Source: Glossina fuscipes (taxonomy: Eukaryota; Arthropoda; Insecta; Diptera; Glossinidae). Taken from it: a stretch of DNA of 64,000 nucleotides. Position 1 is the first letter of the stretch, and each line of letters begins with the position of its first letter. Shown piece by piece: positions 28,300 to 42,080 of the stretch. The stretch spans positions 12,817,162 through 12,881,161 of the forward strand of contig NW_023998416.1 in assembly GCF_014805625.2 (NCBI RefSeq). The letters are read 5' to 3'. The position numbers and the translations under genes are program-made. Under the pieces are notes generated by a model that was given only the letters and a program-made list of their open reading frames with translations, was not told the origin of the DNA and searched no databases.

Positions 28300-28303
28300 G
28301 GAG
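28131..28303. repeat. Long compound (GA)n-(GT)n microsatellite
   Basis: A nearly pure GA tract of about 70 bp (28131-28200) is followed by a 50-bp GA-rich spacer. Next comes a GT run (28261-28279) and another GA run to about 28300. The purine-rich minus-strand shadow frame full of SLSLSL is an artefact of this repeat. Confidence 0.95.
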
Positions 28304-29107
28304 ATTTGGAAAGTAAGGCTCCATTTGTATACGGGATTAATGATTTCAAAAAACAGAAAGAGGGAGAGAGAGGGAAATATTAAGAAGAATCCAGGAAAGG
28401 AACACTTAAACACTAGGAAGCAGTATCTACATTAGTAGAAGTAGTTTTAAGAAAACTCTGGTTTTCTATTACAATTCAAATCAAATTGAAAAACCGCTAA
28501 GGGCTGGGAAAAAGTAAGTAATCAATGTCCGACTTGTGAGTCAGAATTTTTTCGTTTCAGAGTTTAATAGTAGTTTTTGAATCATTCATTGCTGATGCAT
28601 TTAATATGATTTTCCATCAAAACGTTCGACCAAAGCTAAAACTTATGGCTCGATTTTTATTTTCTTTCCTACAAAAAACCAATGAATATTTTTCGATTAA
28701 TTTTTCTTTTTTTATTGATTTTATTTTCGAAAAGTTTGAAAGTGTTCTCGGTGTTTGTTGGTTTTTGTACTTTATGGTTTTAAGTCAGTTCGTGAAGCGT
28801 AAAACGGTTTACGGTACTGAAAGTTGTTTTAAGATTTTTTCTGTTTTTTTTTTTTGGCGATAGAAAACTCTGGAATTCGTGAATTCATGAAAATTTATGG
28901 ACGTGCAATATTTATTCGACACGAACTTTTTCAAGAGTTGGCGGAAAATAAATTTAAATGAAAAAAAAAAAAAAACTATTTTGTGTTCGTGTGCACATCC
29001 TTATTTCATAGAGGAAATTTGAAAAATTTAAGCCTAATAACCATGCTTTAGCGCAAATGGAATCATTTTCGAATTGTTTGTAAGAAAAAGAAATATATTT
29101 GGTTTCA

Positions 29108-29412
29108 TTATACCCTACACCACTTGTGGTACAAGGGTATATTGAGTTTGCATGGATGTATGCAACACCCAGAGGGAATTGAGGCAGATCCACTACGCAC
29201 GTTATCGTGATCGATTCCGAATGATTCTCTGAATTGATTTAAGCTTGTCCGTCCATCTGTCTGACATGGTCTCTTACGTTCAATCTACAGATCACAAGAC
29301 CTAAAATGTTTTGATGAAATTTGTTACACTGACGTGTGTTGGCCCAAGGACGCATGCTATTGAAAATGGTTCGGATCAGAGGCACTTTTTCGATCACTTC
29401 CCATATAAGGTG
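29108..29412 (+). repeat. Dispersed repeat family R, copy 1
   Basis: It begins ataccctacaccac and includes gcttgtccgtcc, a gatgaaatttgt block, ttggcccaaggacg and aaaatggttcgg (29363-29374), ending near ccatataagg. The same ordered motifs recur in both orientations at seven other places in this window. I see no open frame. It resembles repeats I associate with muscoid fly genomes but do not know by name. Confidence 0.65.
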
Positions 29413-32400
29413 GTTCACTTCAGTGTTTGTACTTGTTGCATATTAATTTTATAATATGCGAACAGAGAGACAGTAGGCGTAAAGGTATCTTTAATCGTTC
29501 TGCTGGTAATATTTGGAAATGCCTGCGCTGGAGAAGCCAACAAAGTTATATGTATTCGAACGTGTTCAAAATATTCCAGCAGAGGGTTGTATCTTTGCGT
29601 TTAACTTCTGGTCAACGAAAAAACAAAGCGTCACAAATTAATTAAGAGAAGAGTTTGGTTTATGTGGCAGTTTCTGCTTCATCTTATCTACTAATATGAG
29701 GACTTTTCATCTAAGGCATCTTTCATCGAACACGCTCTGCAATAATTAAGTGTTGTTCCAATCTTTTTCAAACGCCTTATTACTTAGGTTACAAAAGGAA
29801 GAAGCCACAAACCGACGAAGATGATTGTGGTTTGATAAATTCGCCATAAAGCCGTAATAGTCCCTTCAAAGTCTTCTTTTTTCATGGCTATGAGTGTGTA
29901 TAGCCGTTCGAATAGTAAATATCGTTGTTCTTTTACCGAACCAGTTACGGGTCAATTTAACAAAATCGTTAAGCGAAAACGTAATTTAATATAAATTTCC
30001 CCGGGCCTTCCAAGACGACCAAGGAATATGAAACAAGCAAAACGTAAAATATATGAAAGGACCTTGATAAGTTAAAGATACCTTGGGTTATTGCTGCTTC
30101 AGCAGAATATTCGCTAAAGAACAATTTTAACGGAAAATATTTTGCTTTAATTTTTTTCAAAGTGAGGGTCGAAAGATTCGATGCAGTCGTAACAAGATTT
30201 CTTTTTCGTTTCCTACAATTTTTAAGCTTTTGCTTTTTTTCCTTTGTACGTAAAGTTCAATGGCAATCAAAACAATTTGTATATTTTTTCGTATTTTGTT
30301 GTCTGTGTTCTTACCAAGTAGGACTATTAGTAGGCAAAAGGGGTTTACATCGAAAACAACGAAACTTTATATAAATCATTATAAAGAAAGAAGAGAAAGA
30401 AACAAATTGTCAATGGTACTTAAAACACTTAATATACAATAGCAGAAGTGACATCTTGGAGAACGGAGGGGGGGTGAAATTTTTACTATAGAACGTATGC
30501 ACTTTTTTGGAAACTCTTGCTGGAACGTGGTTTTTGAATTTGTGAATTTCTATTCTTTCCTTAAATAGGAAAATAACGTATCTGATCTGTTCATACGACG
30601 AAAGAGTTCTTATCGTTTACGTATTTGTCTTAAAATTAAAAAATGAATGGAATTTATTTGAGTTTTGCTATAGTATTCATATCAAGGTGTACATATAAAC
30701 GTGTGTATATGTGTATGCTTGCATTAATATACTGTGTACCACAGGTGATGTAGGGTGTATCATGCGTTAGCAATTGGGGCAGAAAACAGTTACGTATGCA
30801 ATTATTGTTCCTAAAGTAATTGTTAATAAAAAGTTAAAAAATATTGTTTACCGAATAGCATAGCAATCGCCTGAATAAATATATCACATCATCAATAAAC
30901 GTATAACAACACTACCCGGTAATCGCAATCGTTAATACACTGCGTACATATTTGCCGCTCGGATGAGCAGCAAAGTACAATTTAGTATAAAATATCATCG
31001 CACCAGGGATCGAATCTGTTGCTTGTTAAATCCACCCGGGTTGTCTCCGGTTTCCGGTAAACGGTAAATAAAAATTTTGTTCCACTTTTATACAAACGAA
31101 TTAATCAAGTTAACTCATATGTATTGTTATTGTGTAGATGGCAAGCGGTTGACGACCGTGACATCGAGCTCGAAGCAGACAGTGGCATTTATTTGTTTTT
31201 TTTAGGGATACTATCACCTTGAGAGTTTTTTTTTTCGTGTTTTTCTTTTCTTTGCTGAATTAAAAAAACTTCCTAAGATGTACGAAAACTAGAAGTCGCT
31301 AAAAACATTTTAGTCGGACAAGGCCGGTCGTTAAATGCTCTCGACCACATCGCCTTAAACAAGTGTTCCCTCATTTCCACAATAATACACTGAGAAATAT
31401 GCATTGCGTTCTTGTAAAGACATACTTTCCATGAAAGCTCTTGTATTGGAGGCTGCCTAGAACGTCAACTGACGGGATGCAAATTTAGCGAAGCCAATTT
31501 ACTTTTTAAAATTCGTATTATTTTCCACCTTTTTTTTGTTATAAAAAACTAGACGTTAATCTTTCTTACCATGTAAGGGCTTACTTTCAATGAGAAACCC
31601 TATGTATGTTGAGTTCGGAGTTGAAATGAATCTATGTTGTTCTGCGGAAATGTGCTAATGGCGTAAACTGACTGACTTTAAAGCAGACTTGGTCAACAAT
31701 GCCGAGAATCCCGGCCGTGACAGTATAATATTTTTATTAAGAAAATTGCACAAGGTTTTTTTTTTGTTTGCCTAGATTAAATGGAGTAAGCCAATGGAGT
31801 AAGCAATGTGTGTGTGGGGCTTTTTATGGCCCATAAAAATCCTATAAAAATCTTAACGGAAAACATTTTTCTTTTTTTGCAATTCTTGTTAGAAAAAAAA
31901 AAGGTTATAAGCAATGTAAGAGTATGCCTAGTACATGTGCAGGTGTCCCTCGTAAAAGACGGTACTTGCGTACACGGAATAAAATGTTGAGAGAAATAAT
32001 AGATTAGCTACTTTACTTACATGTATACTTAGAGCGAAACTTAAGCTATCAATAAATATTAAACCTTAAGACTTGGTTTCAGTGTAACGCAGTACATAGC
32101 ATCTTGAATTTCATTATTACTATTAGACATAAAAAAGTTTCGATACAGCACGGTAACGCCTTGATTTATCTATCCAACATCTATCTATCTATTATGTCAT
32201 TTCCTTTTTATATCTTAGCTTAAATATATAAATAAAAAACACGCATAACACGTTTTCGATAGCTCGGTACAAATTAACCGCGCTAAGCGAGGGACGTATG
32301 TACATTTAATTTTTGTTGTTCTTATTTCTAAAATTGCATTCCGCTATCACACTACTGTTGTTTGCATTGAAGGCATATTTAATTTCGTAAATAAAATTTT

Positions 32401-34613
32401 GCGAATGTAATTTCATATATATTTTACTTTTATTTATCGGCAGAGAAAACGCATGAAATCAAGCAAACATTTAAAAATTTGATAAATCAAACTGCAATTA
32501 ACTAATGCCACTTGATTTTATATGTTAAAAATTTCTTATGTCCTTAAAGTGCAATTTTCCTAATAATTTATAATAAGTAAATTAAGCTAAATAGATAAAT
32601 TTGAAAAGAGGTGTATAAAGCATAGCAGCAATCAAAATTTATCTATAGAAAAGAAAAATCTAACAGGACGTTCGCACAACTTTTACTTATAGCATTAACA
32701 AATAGGCGGCTCTTTCCTTCAGTACATAGATTGTTAAATTCTTCTGAGGCAAAAGAGGACTAATCTTCTTTTATTTTCACGTACTAAAGCTAAATATGTA
32801 ATGTAATGCAAGGGTCTCAAAAGATTTCTTCTATTCGTCGACAAGCTGTAGGATCAACTCACACTAACACTTATACCGTCTTCACTCTACATGTGCATTC
32901 ATTGCGTTTTTGCTTTCGAGCATTTAGAGAATTTATTCACAATGATTTTGGGTTCTTAACAGAGATGATAAAGAAAAGCTAAGACTCCTACGCTTAGCAA
33001 GGACAATACATTTCACAAAGTAAGGATATCTTTTTCGTTATATTTTTCTAAAGTACTATAAAGTATGTTATCCAAATGCCAATTATGGTTAATAGTTAAA
33101 ATTCCAAAGGCATCTTTATGCTATAACTGGATGTTACAAATTTTTGAAATTATAGTACACTAAAGTACACTAAAAACACTGGAATGTAAATGTAAATCCA
33201 GTAAACGAAATTATAACATAATTCGTTCACAATAAGTTTAAAGAACATACTGGAAACTTACATTTTTCTTGTTACAGTTTCATGTTTACATTTTGTTATT
33301 ACATTGCAGCATTTGCTTTGCCGTGTTAAATCACAACTTATTATGAAGTTTTCGTGTTTACTGTTGTTTCAAAGTCAATTTTTAATTTATCCAAAAAAAT
33401 AAATAAAAGCACCGTAGCCTATATTTTTGTATCAAATAACCTACATCAGCCTGCAGCAGTAAAGTGTTTATGAGAAATAGCCCAGAAAGTGGTCCGAACC
33501 GCACCTTGTGCAATAGCACTGGTCCAAGTTTCAAAACATAGAATTTCTATTTTTCATACCTCTTAGCAGACCTCTTAGTTCTCGTAGAAATTTTACAATT
33601 CAGTGATATGGCTCAGAGGTAAATATATGGATTTTAATGCCCCTTCGTAAGTTACAGCTAAAATTCTGAGCTTTATTCTAATACGCCTTAAAAAAAGCAA
33701 AATTATATGAAGCAGTTGCGTTAACGCTTGTATCTGGCGATATACCATATACATTAGCTTAATCAAGCAAACGAAGCGCAAGGGCTTGAGTTTCAAATCA
33801 AACTACAACTAAGACTCGTATACAGAAATATTGCGAAGATGTCGATCAAAGATTCTCTATACAATTGTTAAAATTTTGTTAAATTAAATCGAACGTCTCA
33901 TATAAAGAAGCGAATTACTTGCTTTTTTGATGAAGGAAATACGATTCTTCAGATTAACAGCTACATTAATATCTTTACCCAAAATGAGTTCCTTAAGGCG
34001 TGTGTGTGACATCTGATTGAAATTGTTTTTTAGTCAGCCGATCGTATAAAGATGTCAAACCTAAGCGAAGGGATATCCTTTATTTGTGGCACATTATGCT
34101 CGAAGATACATATTTAGAAGAGAGGATAGACATCCTTCGATTTTTTATTGTGTAAGAAACGTTAATCAAAGTGAAAAGTGGAATTTTGTGGATTCAAAGA
34201 CGAAGTTGACCCGCATTGAACCGAAATATTGTTAACGCACATCAGTTTTTCAGAGCTAAATTCTTCTTCTCTGCCTACGTGACTTCCTTGCGCTGCATTT
34301 AAATACAGTCATTGAAACGTTCTATGAGCCTTTTTAAACCGAGTATCGAGGTTATGAAATCACAGCTCACCAAGCCATAGCATATTTGTTTCAGTAGTTT
34401 TAGAAAGTCCACTCCCTTTGTACAGTATTGAGAACACGTTCAACGCAACCCATTTGCTATGACAATAATATGATCAAAGTGCCGCATAAACTAGTCAGGT
34501 TATGTTATCACAATAGTGCTACTGATCAACTAGTTGATTGAGCTCACTAATATTCATGTCATCATAGATTTTTAATATGATATATCAATTACACTCTTAA
34601 ATGCGTTTAATTG

Positions 34614-34895
34614 TACCATATACCAATTGCGCTGCAGGGGTATATTAATATTAAGTTTGAGCGGATGTATGCAAAACCCATGGAGACTTGAGATAGGCCT
34701 CTTCTTTTTCTACACCGATGCATCCAGAAACACTTTATGAATTGAGCTAAGCTTGTCTGTCCGGTTGTGTGTCTATTTCTCTTGTGTTCAATCCATAGGT
34801 CGCAATTTTTAAGATATTTTGACGAAAGTGGGTGAACACCACTTTTTTTTACCACTTCTTCGACAAGGCTTGATTTTGAAAAGCCATTATATGAA
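34614..34895 (+). repeat. Dispersed repeat family R, copy 2
   Basis: The motif order is as in copy 1: a gggtatatt start, a gcggatgtatgcaaaaccca segment, gcttgtctgtccg, agatattttgacgaaa, and a ccattatatgaac end. The central ggcccaaggacg part is lost, so the copy is diverged. Confidence 0.55.
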
Positions 34896-36990
34896 CAACT
34901 GTATTAAGGAAAATGCTGTAGGGTAGTTAGTCGTGGATCGTTCTCCACCATAGTATTTTTACGAGCTTTGGATATAATTGCTTGATATCATATAGTTTCA
35001 AATTCCCTAATATATTTGGCAAGAGAAACGGCCGTTGAGCAATAGCTCGCCTTAGTTCAATAAACAATAGAATCAAGTAGATTCAGTCAACAAAGTATTA
35101 TTCAACATCAGGTCTATTTGCCGAAGTAAATAAAATTACATTTACATGTAAAAGAAATTTGAAACGTTATCCTTTAAAATTTAATATTATGCATCCTGTC
35201 CCTAAAGCGGGTGAAAAAGAAGACAAAAAGATAAACATATTTTTGTAAAAAGTGAAATCAGATTTCACTGCATGGTTGAACAAAATGCTCAATTGGGAAT
35301 TTTTTTTTTGCTTTTTTTTTTTTGCGAAACAAAAATCAAAACATTTTAAAACAATACAAAAACCATTAATTTCATTTGTTAAGGAAAAACTCGATGTGCA
35401 CGAAAAAGATAAAATGAAATAATATTTTTAAGTGACAAAATTTTTTGTTGTTGTGACGTGTGTATGAAAAGAACCTGAAATGTACAAACAAAAACACACA
35501 TATACACAGTTTGCATAAATTTACTACAAATATTTCTGTAAGGGTGACAAACGGGTCTTCCCTCAACTCTTTCGAGTTTACACACATACATACCAATGTT
35601 AATGACTCTCATATAAACAACATTCGTAAAACATGCATGTTGTGGGTGCACGATTTAGGATATGATGTGAAACATATTCTTCGTATTATGCTCTATACAC
35701 TGTGGACTAGTGGAGTTTTCTTGAATCAGCGGTAACGGGGGTTAGTGACATTCCACTCGCTCGCTTATGAAATACTTTTTTTCTATCCTTCTTGTAATCA
35801 AAGACTATATGATAGTTGAAAGTGCGTTTGACAGCGGGCGAGCTGCAGCTTTTGAAGCGACATAGAGTACTTTATGGTCGTACTGATGTATTTTAATTTG
35901 TATCAGATTCTATTTCATTCAGATTCTATTTCATTTTTTTTGCGCTATTACGTATAGAATAACCCTTCAGAGCCAAAAAACATCGCTAGGTTTTGTACTC
36001 TTTTGTTGAGATTATTTAAATAGATAATGTTTTTGTTTGTTTTCATCAAACCTCTATCGTTTAGTTTTATGTTTATTTATATTTATTTTCCATTAAAAAT
36101 AATACAATAACAATCCTTTCGCACTAGTAATAAATATACTAAACATTGCACTGTCAAAGGGTATTTACCGTTTGGCTGCAAAAGATTGATTGACGTATAT
36201 AGCTATGCATTATCCCGAGGGAATAGAAAAACAACAATAACAAAGTTTGAATAACATTTCTTATCATTCATTAAAAAAATAAACAATTTTTCTAATTAAA
36301 AGCACTTTATTAAAATTTTAGGAATTTTCTTTTGAAAAACATCCTTGAAATCCTTGAAACAAATTCCCATCCATGCCCCGTGAAGGGGAAGTGCTTTCAT
36401 ATTTTCTACCCCCCAAAAATATCCAATATAATTTCCCACATGTATTGGGGAGGAGGATGTTTTATTCTCTTTCAGTGACGTCATTAAATCAACCTGTTAG
36501 TCAAACATGTGCTTTTTTATTATACCGGAAATATAGTCTTGTATGGCAAAAGACATACGCTCTCGTACGCTTTCATGCGTTTGCGATGTAATGAACTTTT
36601 TCAGTTGTTGTGCAATGAAGAAGGCTAAGGTCAATTGTTGAGGGGAAACAATAACAGAGAATAGCAGTCATTCCAGTCATAGGAGATTATTTTTATGTTT
36701 CACTTGCTGCTCTCTGCAATTTCTCTCGCTCAACTCGAAATGCATTGAGTTCAAGGATAATAGTTGAGAGGATTTCCCAAACGTAAATATTTTTTTTGAG
36801 GCACCATCATCGTTGATGTAAAATCATTTACCAGACATTCAGTTCATGGCAGTTAGTGCAACGGTAAACATTCATATGACGTTGAATACAAAATGAACGG
36901 ATTAATATAATTTGAACAAGCAAAGGAAATTAAATCAAAAGCGCGCGTTAATAATGTAAAAGAGTTGGTGTCGAGGAACGATTTTGAAAA

Positions 36991-37047
36991 TTAAATATTA
37001 AATATTAATATTATATAAAAATATATAAATAATATATATATATATAT
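36991..37047. repeat. AT-rich tract with (TA)n
   Basis: A run of only A and T with a TATATA core. No further structure is evident. Confidence 0.8.
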
Positions 37048-39527
37048 GCAGTAAGCTGCTACTACTGTCTACCCTCAAATATGTTATTAAATGACATCAA
37101 GAACTGAAAAAATTATAACTTTGGCATAAGCCCTTAACTGTGTCACTAATTAAATACTAATACAATAACTTTCATCAGACGGATATTTAACATAAAAGTT
37201 TACGTTCCGCTAACGGGAAACGAACAACAACAATTTCATTTGTATAACGAGTGGCTTGTCTTAAATGCTTGTAGTGAACAAAAAAAAAAAAAAAAGAAAA
37301 AAAAGCAAAAATATTCAAATATTCAAAGCATAGGATGCGAAGTAGAGATCTTGTAGAAATAACATATCTTTCGCTATATATGTTATACATAACAATATTT
37401 TATTCAATGAAATTAGTTTGCTTATGGCTTTAGCTTTTCCTTCTCGACAATAGAACAGAACTGCCTGTCGAGTTTAAATTTGATGTAGCTTTTGATTTTC
37501 CAAAAATCTTTAGATTTGTATAAAACAGTTGTTATTTATATAAAATAATTCTAACAAACTGACAGACAAGTGAAGCAAAATGATTTTTGATCCTTTTTGA
37601 AGATACTCTGTGAAAAGAATTTGTGAAGTCATTAACAAAATTCAAGTTTCAGTTTAGTTCTTTGGTAGATTTCGTTTTTTTTGACGTATATGGCAATGGC
37701 TTGGAAAGTCTTTCAACGCACATGCACATGGATGCCTTTGAAAATAGTCGTGTGGCAGTTTTGCGTCTTTGTTTTATGTAAACCTTAACGTATTTTTTTC
37801 AAAGTTTATGCGACTTCGGCTAAATTCATTTATCATATTTCAGTTCATCAGTTCATCAGTTGGAAAAATGCGCAATGCAAAGGCTAGACAAAATACCAAC
37901 AAACACTTCATAGGTCATACATAAACAGTTGTTTCAATGTTAGTTTTAATTAAGACTCTTGAAGCTTGAACCGAAATGCTTTCCTATTACCATTTACATG
38001 AACTTTAATTAAGAGCTGCTTCGCGAAGACATTTGTGCACTGTTTGGATGTTTTTCATACACATTAGGGATTTCGCATTAAGCGCTTATCCCCTCACTGG
38101 CCGTGTTAACTTTTTGCATTTAAAGACCAGGCGGACGTTCTCTAGTTCACTAAATGGAAGAACGCTAGCGTACTTAAAGCAGTCTATGATTGAAAATTTG
38201 CAGTATTTACGAAATCAAGTGAACAAAGTCATCAGATGTGTTTGCAGAGATTATTGTTTTTGGTTTTTGCTAAAGCTCGAAACCTATGTTGTATCTACTC
38301 TTCAAGGACGATTCTTGTTACTTTTTTTTTTTAAATTTAATATTGCAACACTGTCTTTGACTTTGTCGAATCGTATGTCAACTAAATGGTGACATTGTAT
38401 TTCCACTCCTCTGCCTGCATACGTTCGACATTATATTGTTTGAACTGAGTAATTAAAGAGTTAGTGATAGGTAAAAAAAAGAAAACTAGGAGCACAAAAG
38501 AATTAACAATTTCTTGTTTTAAAAATATGCTCCCATTATGTTATTTTCGCTTTTAAAAGAAAGCAAACAACCGAACCACTATGCTACTATGCGTGCCCGA
38601 AGATTGTTATGAATAAAGATTGCAACAGTCGGCTGTTTGCGATCATTTTAACAATGCAAAATATTGCATAACGTCACATAGTCCTTATGTGGTTTTACGT
38701 GGGTTCTTGCAATGAAATCCTAACCTCATGGCACTGTGATAACCGACGCCACCAAGGGGTAGAACAATTCCCATTGAAGGGGGACCTGCTACTGCTGAGA
38801 TATCGGTTTGACTATTTTTTAAAGATTTTTAAAATTTCTCAGCTATCGCGGCTATCACTTTATGGCTTTTGTGAAACAGTAATTTTGTGGAAGTTAACGA
38901 GCAATGTATGCGAAAAGTGAAATCTTCATAGCTGGTCTTTTACTTATTCATCGAATTTTGAAATCATTTTTTTAAACGCCTACAATGATGATGAAGTTAA
39001 AATATTCACTCATTAGATGTCAATGAAATAAAGTGCAATAATGAGAGGATATTGGGAAGAGGTTCAATCGCAAAGCAAGGAGAGAAACTAATGCTTTTAC
39101 AATGTTATGAGTATGAACGGACGTGACTTGGGTTCCTTTCCATATTAATCCAGAATTAGAGAACCGAAAGAATGCCTATATGATAATAAGTTTTTTTTTT
39201 TCTTTTGCATGTATATGGGAAGCCACTCCGCTATTCGTGTAGGCATAATGGCTGGGAAGGGTTATAAGTATGGAGAGAAAGAGGGTGTGAAAGAGGTGGA
39301 AAGAGGGCACATCATATACGGTAGGAAGATATCCGCTAGTAAGCTCTTCGAATGGCGGACAGTACGATCACAGAGAATGACGAGGCTTGGTAGCTTGTCG
39401 TGCAATGAATCAAGTTAAATAGAGCCCCCGTTGACACTAACTCGAAGAGTATATCGCTTCAATTTGTTTCATAAAATATTTTTTATTTCTAAAGGTTGTT
39501 ATCTAATATGGTAATAAAAATAGCACA

Positions 39528-39528
<1 letters not shown>

Positions 39529-39559
<31 letters not shown>

Positions 39560-39569
39560 CATATATACA
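39529..39569. repeat. (TA)n microsatellite
   Basis: An AT dinucleotide run passing into ATGTATGTAC. A similar pure run lies at about 50172-50200. Confidence 0.9.
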
Positions 39570-41249
39570 TGTGAATATATATTAAAGAATCTCAAACTAA
39601 CAAGTGAACACCTTAGTAAATGCAAAGAAATTTTCACAGTCTGTCAAGTGTAAAATAAAGTGGTTTTCTTTTTATTTATTTCATTTTTTTTTCCGCAAAG
39701 TAAACATTTTAACAGAATAGCAAACAAAATGCTTGCCATGGACATTTATACACATATAAATAAAATGCAAAGACTTGAGCAACTTGAGCAAAAAAAAAAA
39801 AAAAACGCAGAAAAGAAACGAAAACAACAACATTACGACGCATTCATAACGCTTAGCGAAAAACATTAACTACGTCTGGCTGAGTAGCTGATGTACTACG
39901 TATATGAAAATATGAAAGAGAAGTAATTGTAAATGAGAAGGAGGCGTATGAATATAGAAAAAAAAAAAAATAAATAAATAAATAAAAAAAGAAAAACATG
40001 TCTCTCTGCAATCGTTTTTCCGTTTCCTTTGGTGTAAAATGCTATCCCTATTTCATGATGGAGTACAAAGCAGTTTGAGGCGCAGAAAAAAAAAAAAAAC
40101 GCAGAAAAGTATGCTCTTTAAAACGAGTACCATAATGTCATTTTTTCATGACTTGGAAAAACATAACGAAGCAAGAAAAAAAAGAAAAAAAAAACAATGA
40201 AAGTTAGCTACATAGATAATGTGCGACTATACAATAATATAAATAACTAAGAGTGAACTTTTTTCCCCCTTCCCCACCCTTCACCCATATTATCGTACAA
40301 TGCAAGTGTACAGTTTTGGCCAAGTGTTTGTGGCATTGTATAATTCTTTAGCGGCCATTGTCATTCAACAAAAATACCTAAAGAAATAAAATGAAAAAAA
40401 AAAGGATATATAAAGCATATAAAAATGTGTGTTCGTTAAAGTGATAAACGATATAAGAACAAAAAAAAAAAGAAAAGAAAAAAAAAAAGAAGGAAACAAT
40501 ATCAACTGTTTTAGCCCTTTTATAAAACCAGACTAAGAAGAAGATAATAAAAAAATGGTGCCACAGCTTGACTGTTGCTTTATCCCGGATTATATATATA
40601 TGGAAGGCTTTAAAAATCTTCCTTCTTTCTTCACTTAAACTTTTTTATGCCTAAGGCTAACACTCTTGTTATGGGACTTTTCCTTAAAAGTAATTTCTGT
40701 CTGATGCTTATTGAAGACCTTTTAACATTTCTTTGCTTTTGTAGCCATTAATTTGTTTTGTTTTTATGCAATGTTGTTAAAAAATTGTGATCTTTTTTGC
40801 ATTGCGGAACCTTTGTAGGTATAAAACGCCAATGAAGCCTAAAATCCCTTACATAAAATGGATTTACATTATAAGACTTCGAAGTAAATATTGAAACAAA
40901 AAAAATCACGGAGAAAAGCACAGCGAAAAGACAAATTGAAAAAACAAATTATAAAAATAATGTGGAGCTTATTCAAAAGATTAGTGTTCCAGCGAATGGA
41001 TAGGAGCGAAAACTTTTAAATTAATTTTTATAAACTTCTGGTTTTTGTTATTAAATAACTTTTAGGAAGACTTTTTTCAGCAGTGTTTTTTTGTTTTTAT
41101 CAAATATAGTAAAATTTAAAGTTAATTCTTTAATTCATATGTTTAACGATAATAATGATGGAGCAGGACAGTTTTTGTATGAAGAAAAAGTAAACACACT
41201 GTAGGCTAAAACCATTAAATACCCTGCTACACCCAATCTACAATTATTC

Positions 41250-41555
41250 ATATAAAGGCTTTTCAATATAAGGCGTTGTATGGTGAGTGGTCAAGCAAGT
41301 GGCCCGATGCAAACCATTATAACGAGTGTTCGTTTTCGGACTAAAACACGTAGGTGTAGCAAATTTCATTAAAATGTTCAAAAAAATTGTGTCCTCTAAG
41401 TTGAAGAAATTAGGACGGACGGACAGACCTAAATTAATTCAGAACGTGTTTCTGGGTCGATTGGCATTATGTGAGCTCGGTCTATCTCAAGTCTTTCCGG
41501 GTGCTGCATACGTATAGAGCACACTTAATATACGATTATACCAGAAGTGGTGCAT
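41250..41555 (-). repeat. Dispersed repeat family R, copy 3
   Basis: Read on the minus strand it carries the accacttctggtata start, gtctgtccgtccgtcc (the aggacggacggacagac run near 41412), a diverged tttgaacattttaatgaaat block and a ccttatattgaaaag end. The short plus ORF at 41326-41517 is a shadow. Confidence 0.55.
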
Positions 41556-41868
41556 CATATGCCAATGAAGCCTTGATTCGAAAAAAGTTTCGCTTATAGT
41601 GATGAAGTACGTTGATCAAGTTTACGTGTTCGGAGACGATTAAGTGTTTTTACATAAAGTATTCCTCGTCTTGCAAGAAATAAGCTAAGAATTATTACGC
41701 GTTTTCCTCTGCTTGTGTAGGCTCCGTTGGTTGTAGTTTTCTATCGCTTTTGAAATTTTATACATTCTCTCACAAGTAAAAGAAATTTTTAAAAGAAGTT
41801 TAGTCGCTGGGTAGACAATAGGCGCGATTAAGAATTCCCTGTCAATGTGTTCAAATTTCAAGTTCGAT

Positions 41869-42080
41869 AGAATATTCTCTTTCCATATATATTCACAGAA
41901 ATGGTTTGGTTGAAATGTAATATATAATCTTTTTTATATAAATGTATCAAAAATATAAATTCATCTCCCCTTGTACGTCTCCTGAATAGTTTTATACAAT
42001 TTTTATAGGCGTGGCATTCGATTTTATCCTATTTTCAAAAAAAAAAAGAATATTCTCTTTCCATATATATTCACAGAAAT
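41869..42080. repeat. 34-bp perfect direct repeat, 178-bp period
   Basis: A 34-bp segment beginning agaatattctctttcc and ending cacagaaat occurs at 41869-41902 and again at 42047-42080 without a mismatch. The intervening 144 bp is not repeated. A recent local duplication or a slippage event is likely. Confidence 0.9.

Larger units (their letters stand above)
19054..29107. other. Non-coding stretch, probable intron
   Basis: This follows the donor of the 18900 exon. It holds a (GA)n tract at 20644-20671, poly-T and poly-A runs, and the long GA/GT block at 28.1-28.3 kb (listed separately). Open frames such as 21518-21820, 22461-22826 and 27280-27615 lack ATG starts or splice context, or match nothing. 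No exon is supported. Confidence 0.5.
29413..41249. other. Non-coding stretch, probable intron
   Basis: Apart from repeat copy 2 and simple repeats (AT at 37.0 kb, TA at 39.5 kb, poly-A around 39.96-40.49 kb) I see no exon or gene. The frames at 35379-35735 and 38033-38392 have no recognisable protein and no splice context. Confidence 0.5.

Noticed and set aside
28025..28413. Ser/Leu-repeat proteins on the minus strand
   Set aside because: Pure translation of the GA/GT microsatellite.
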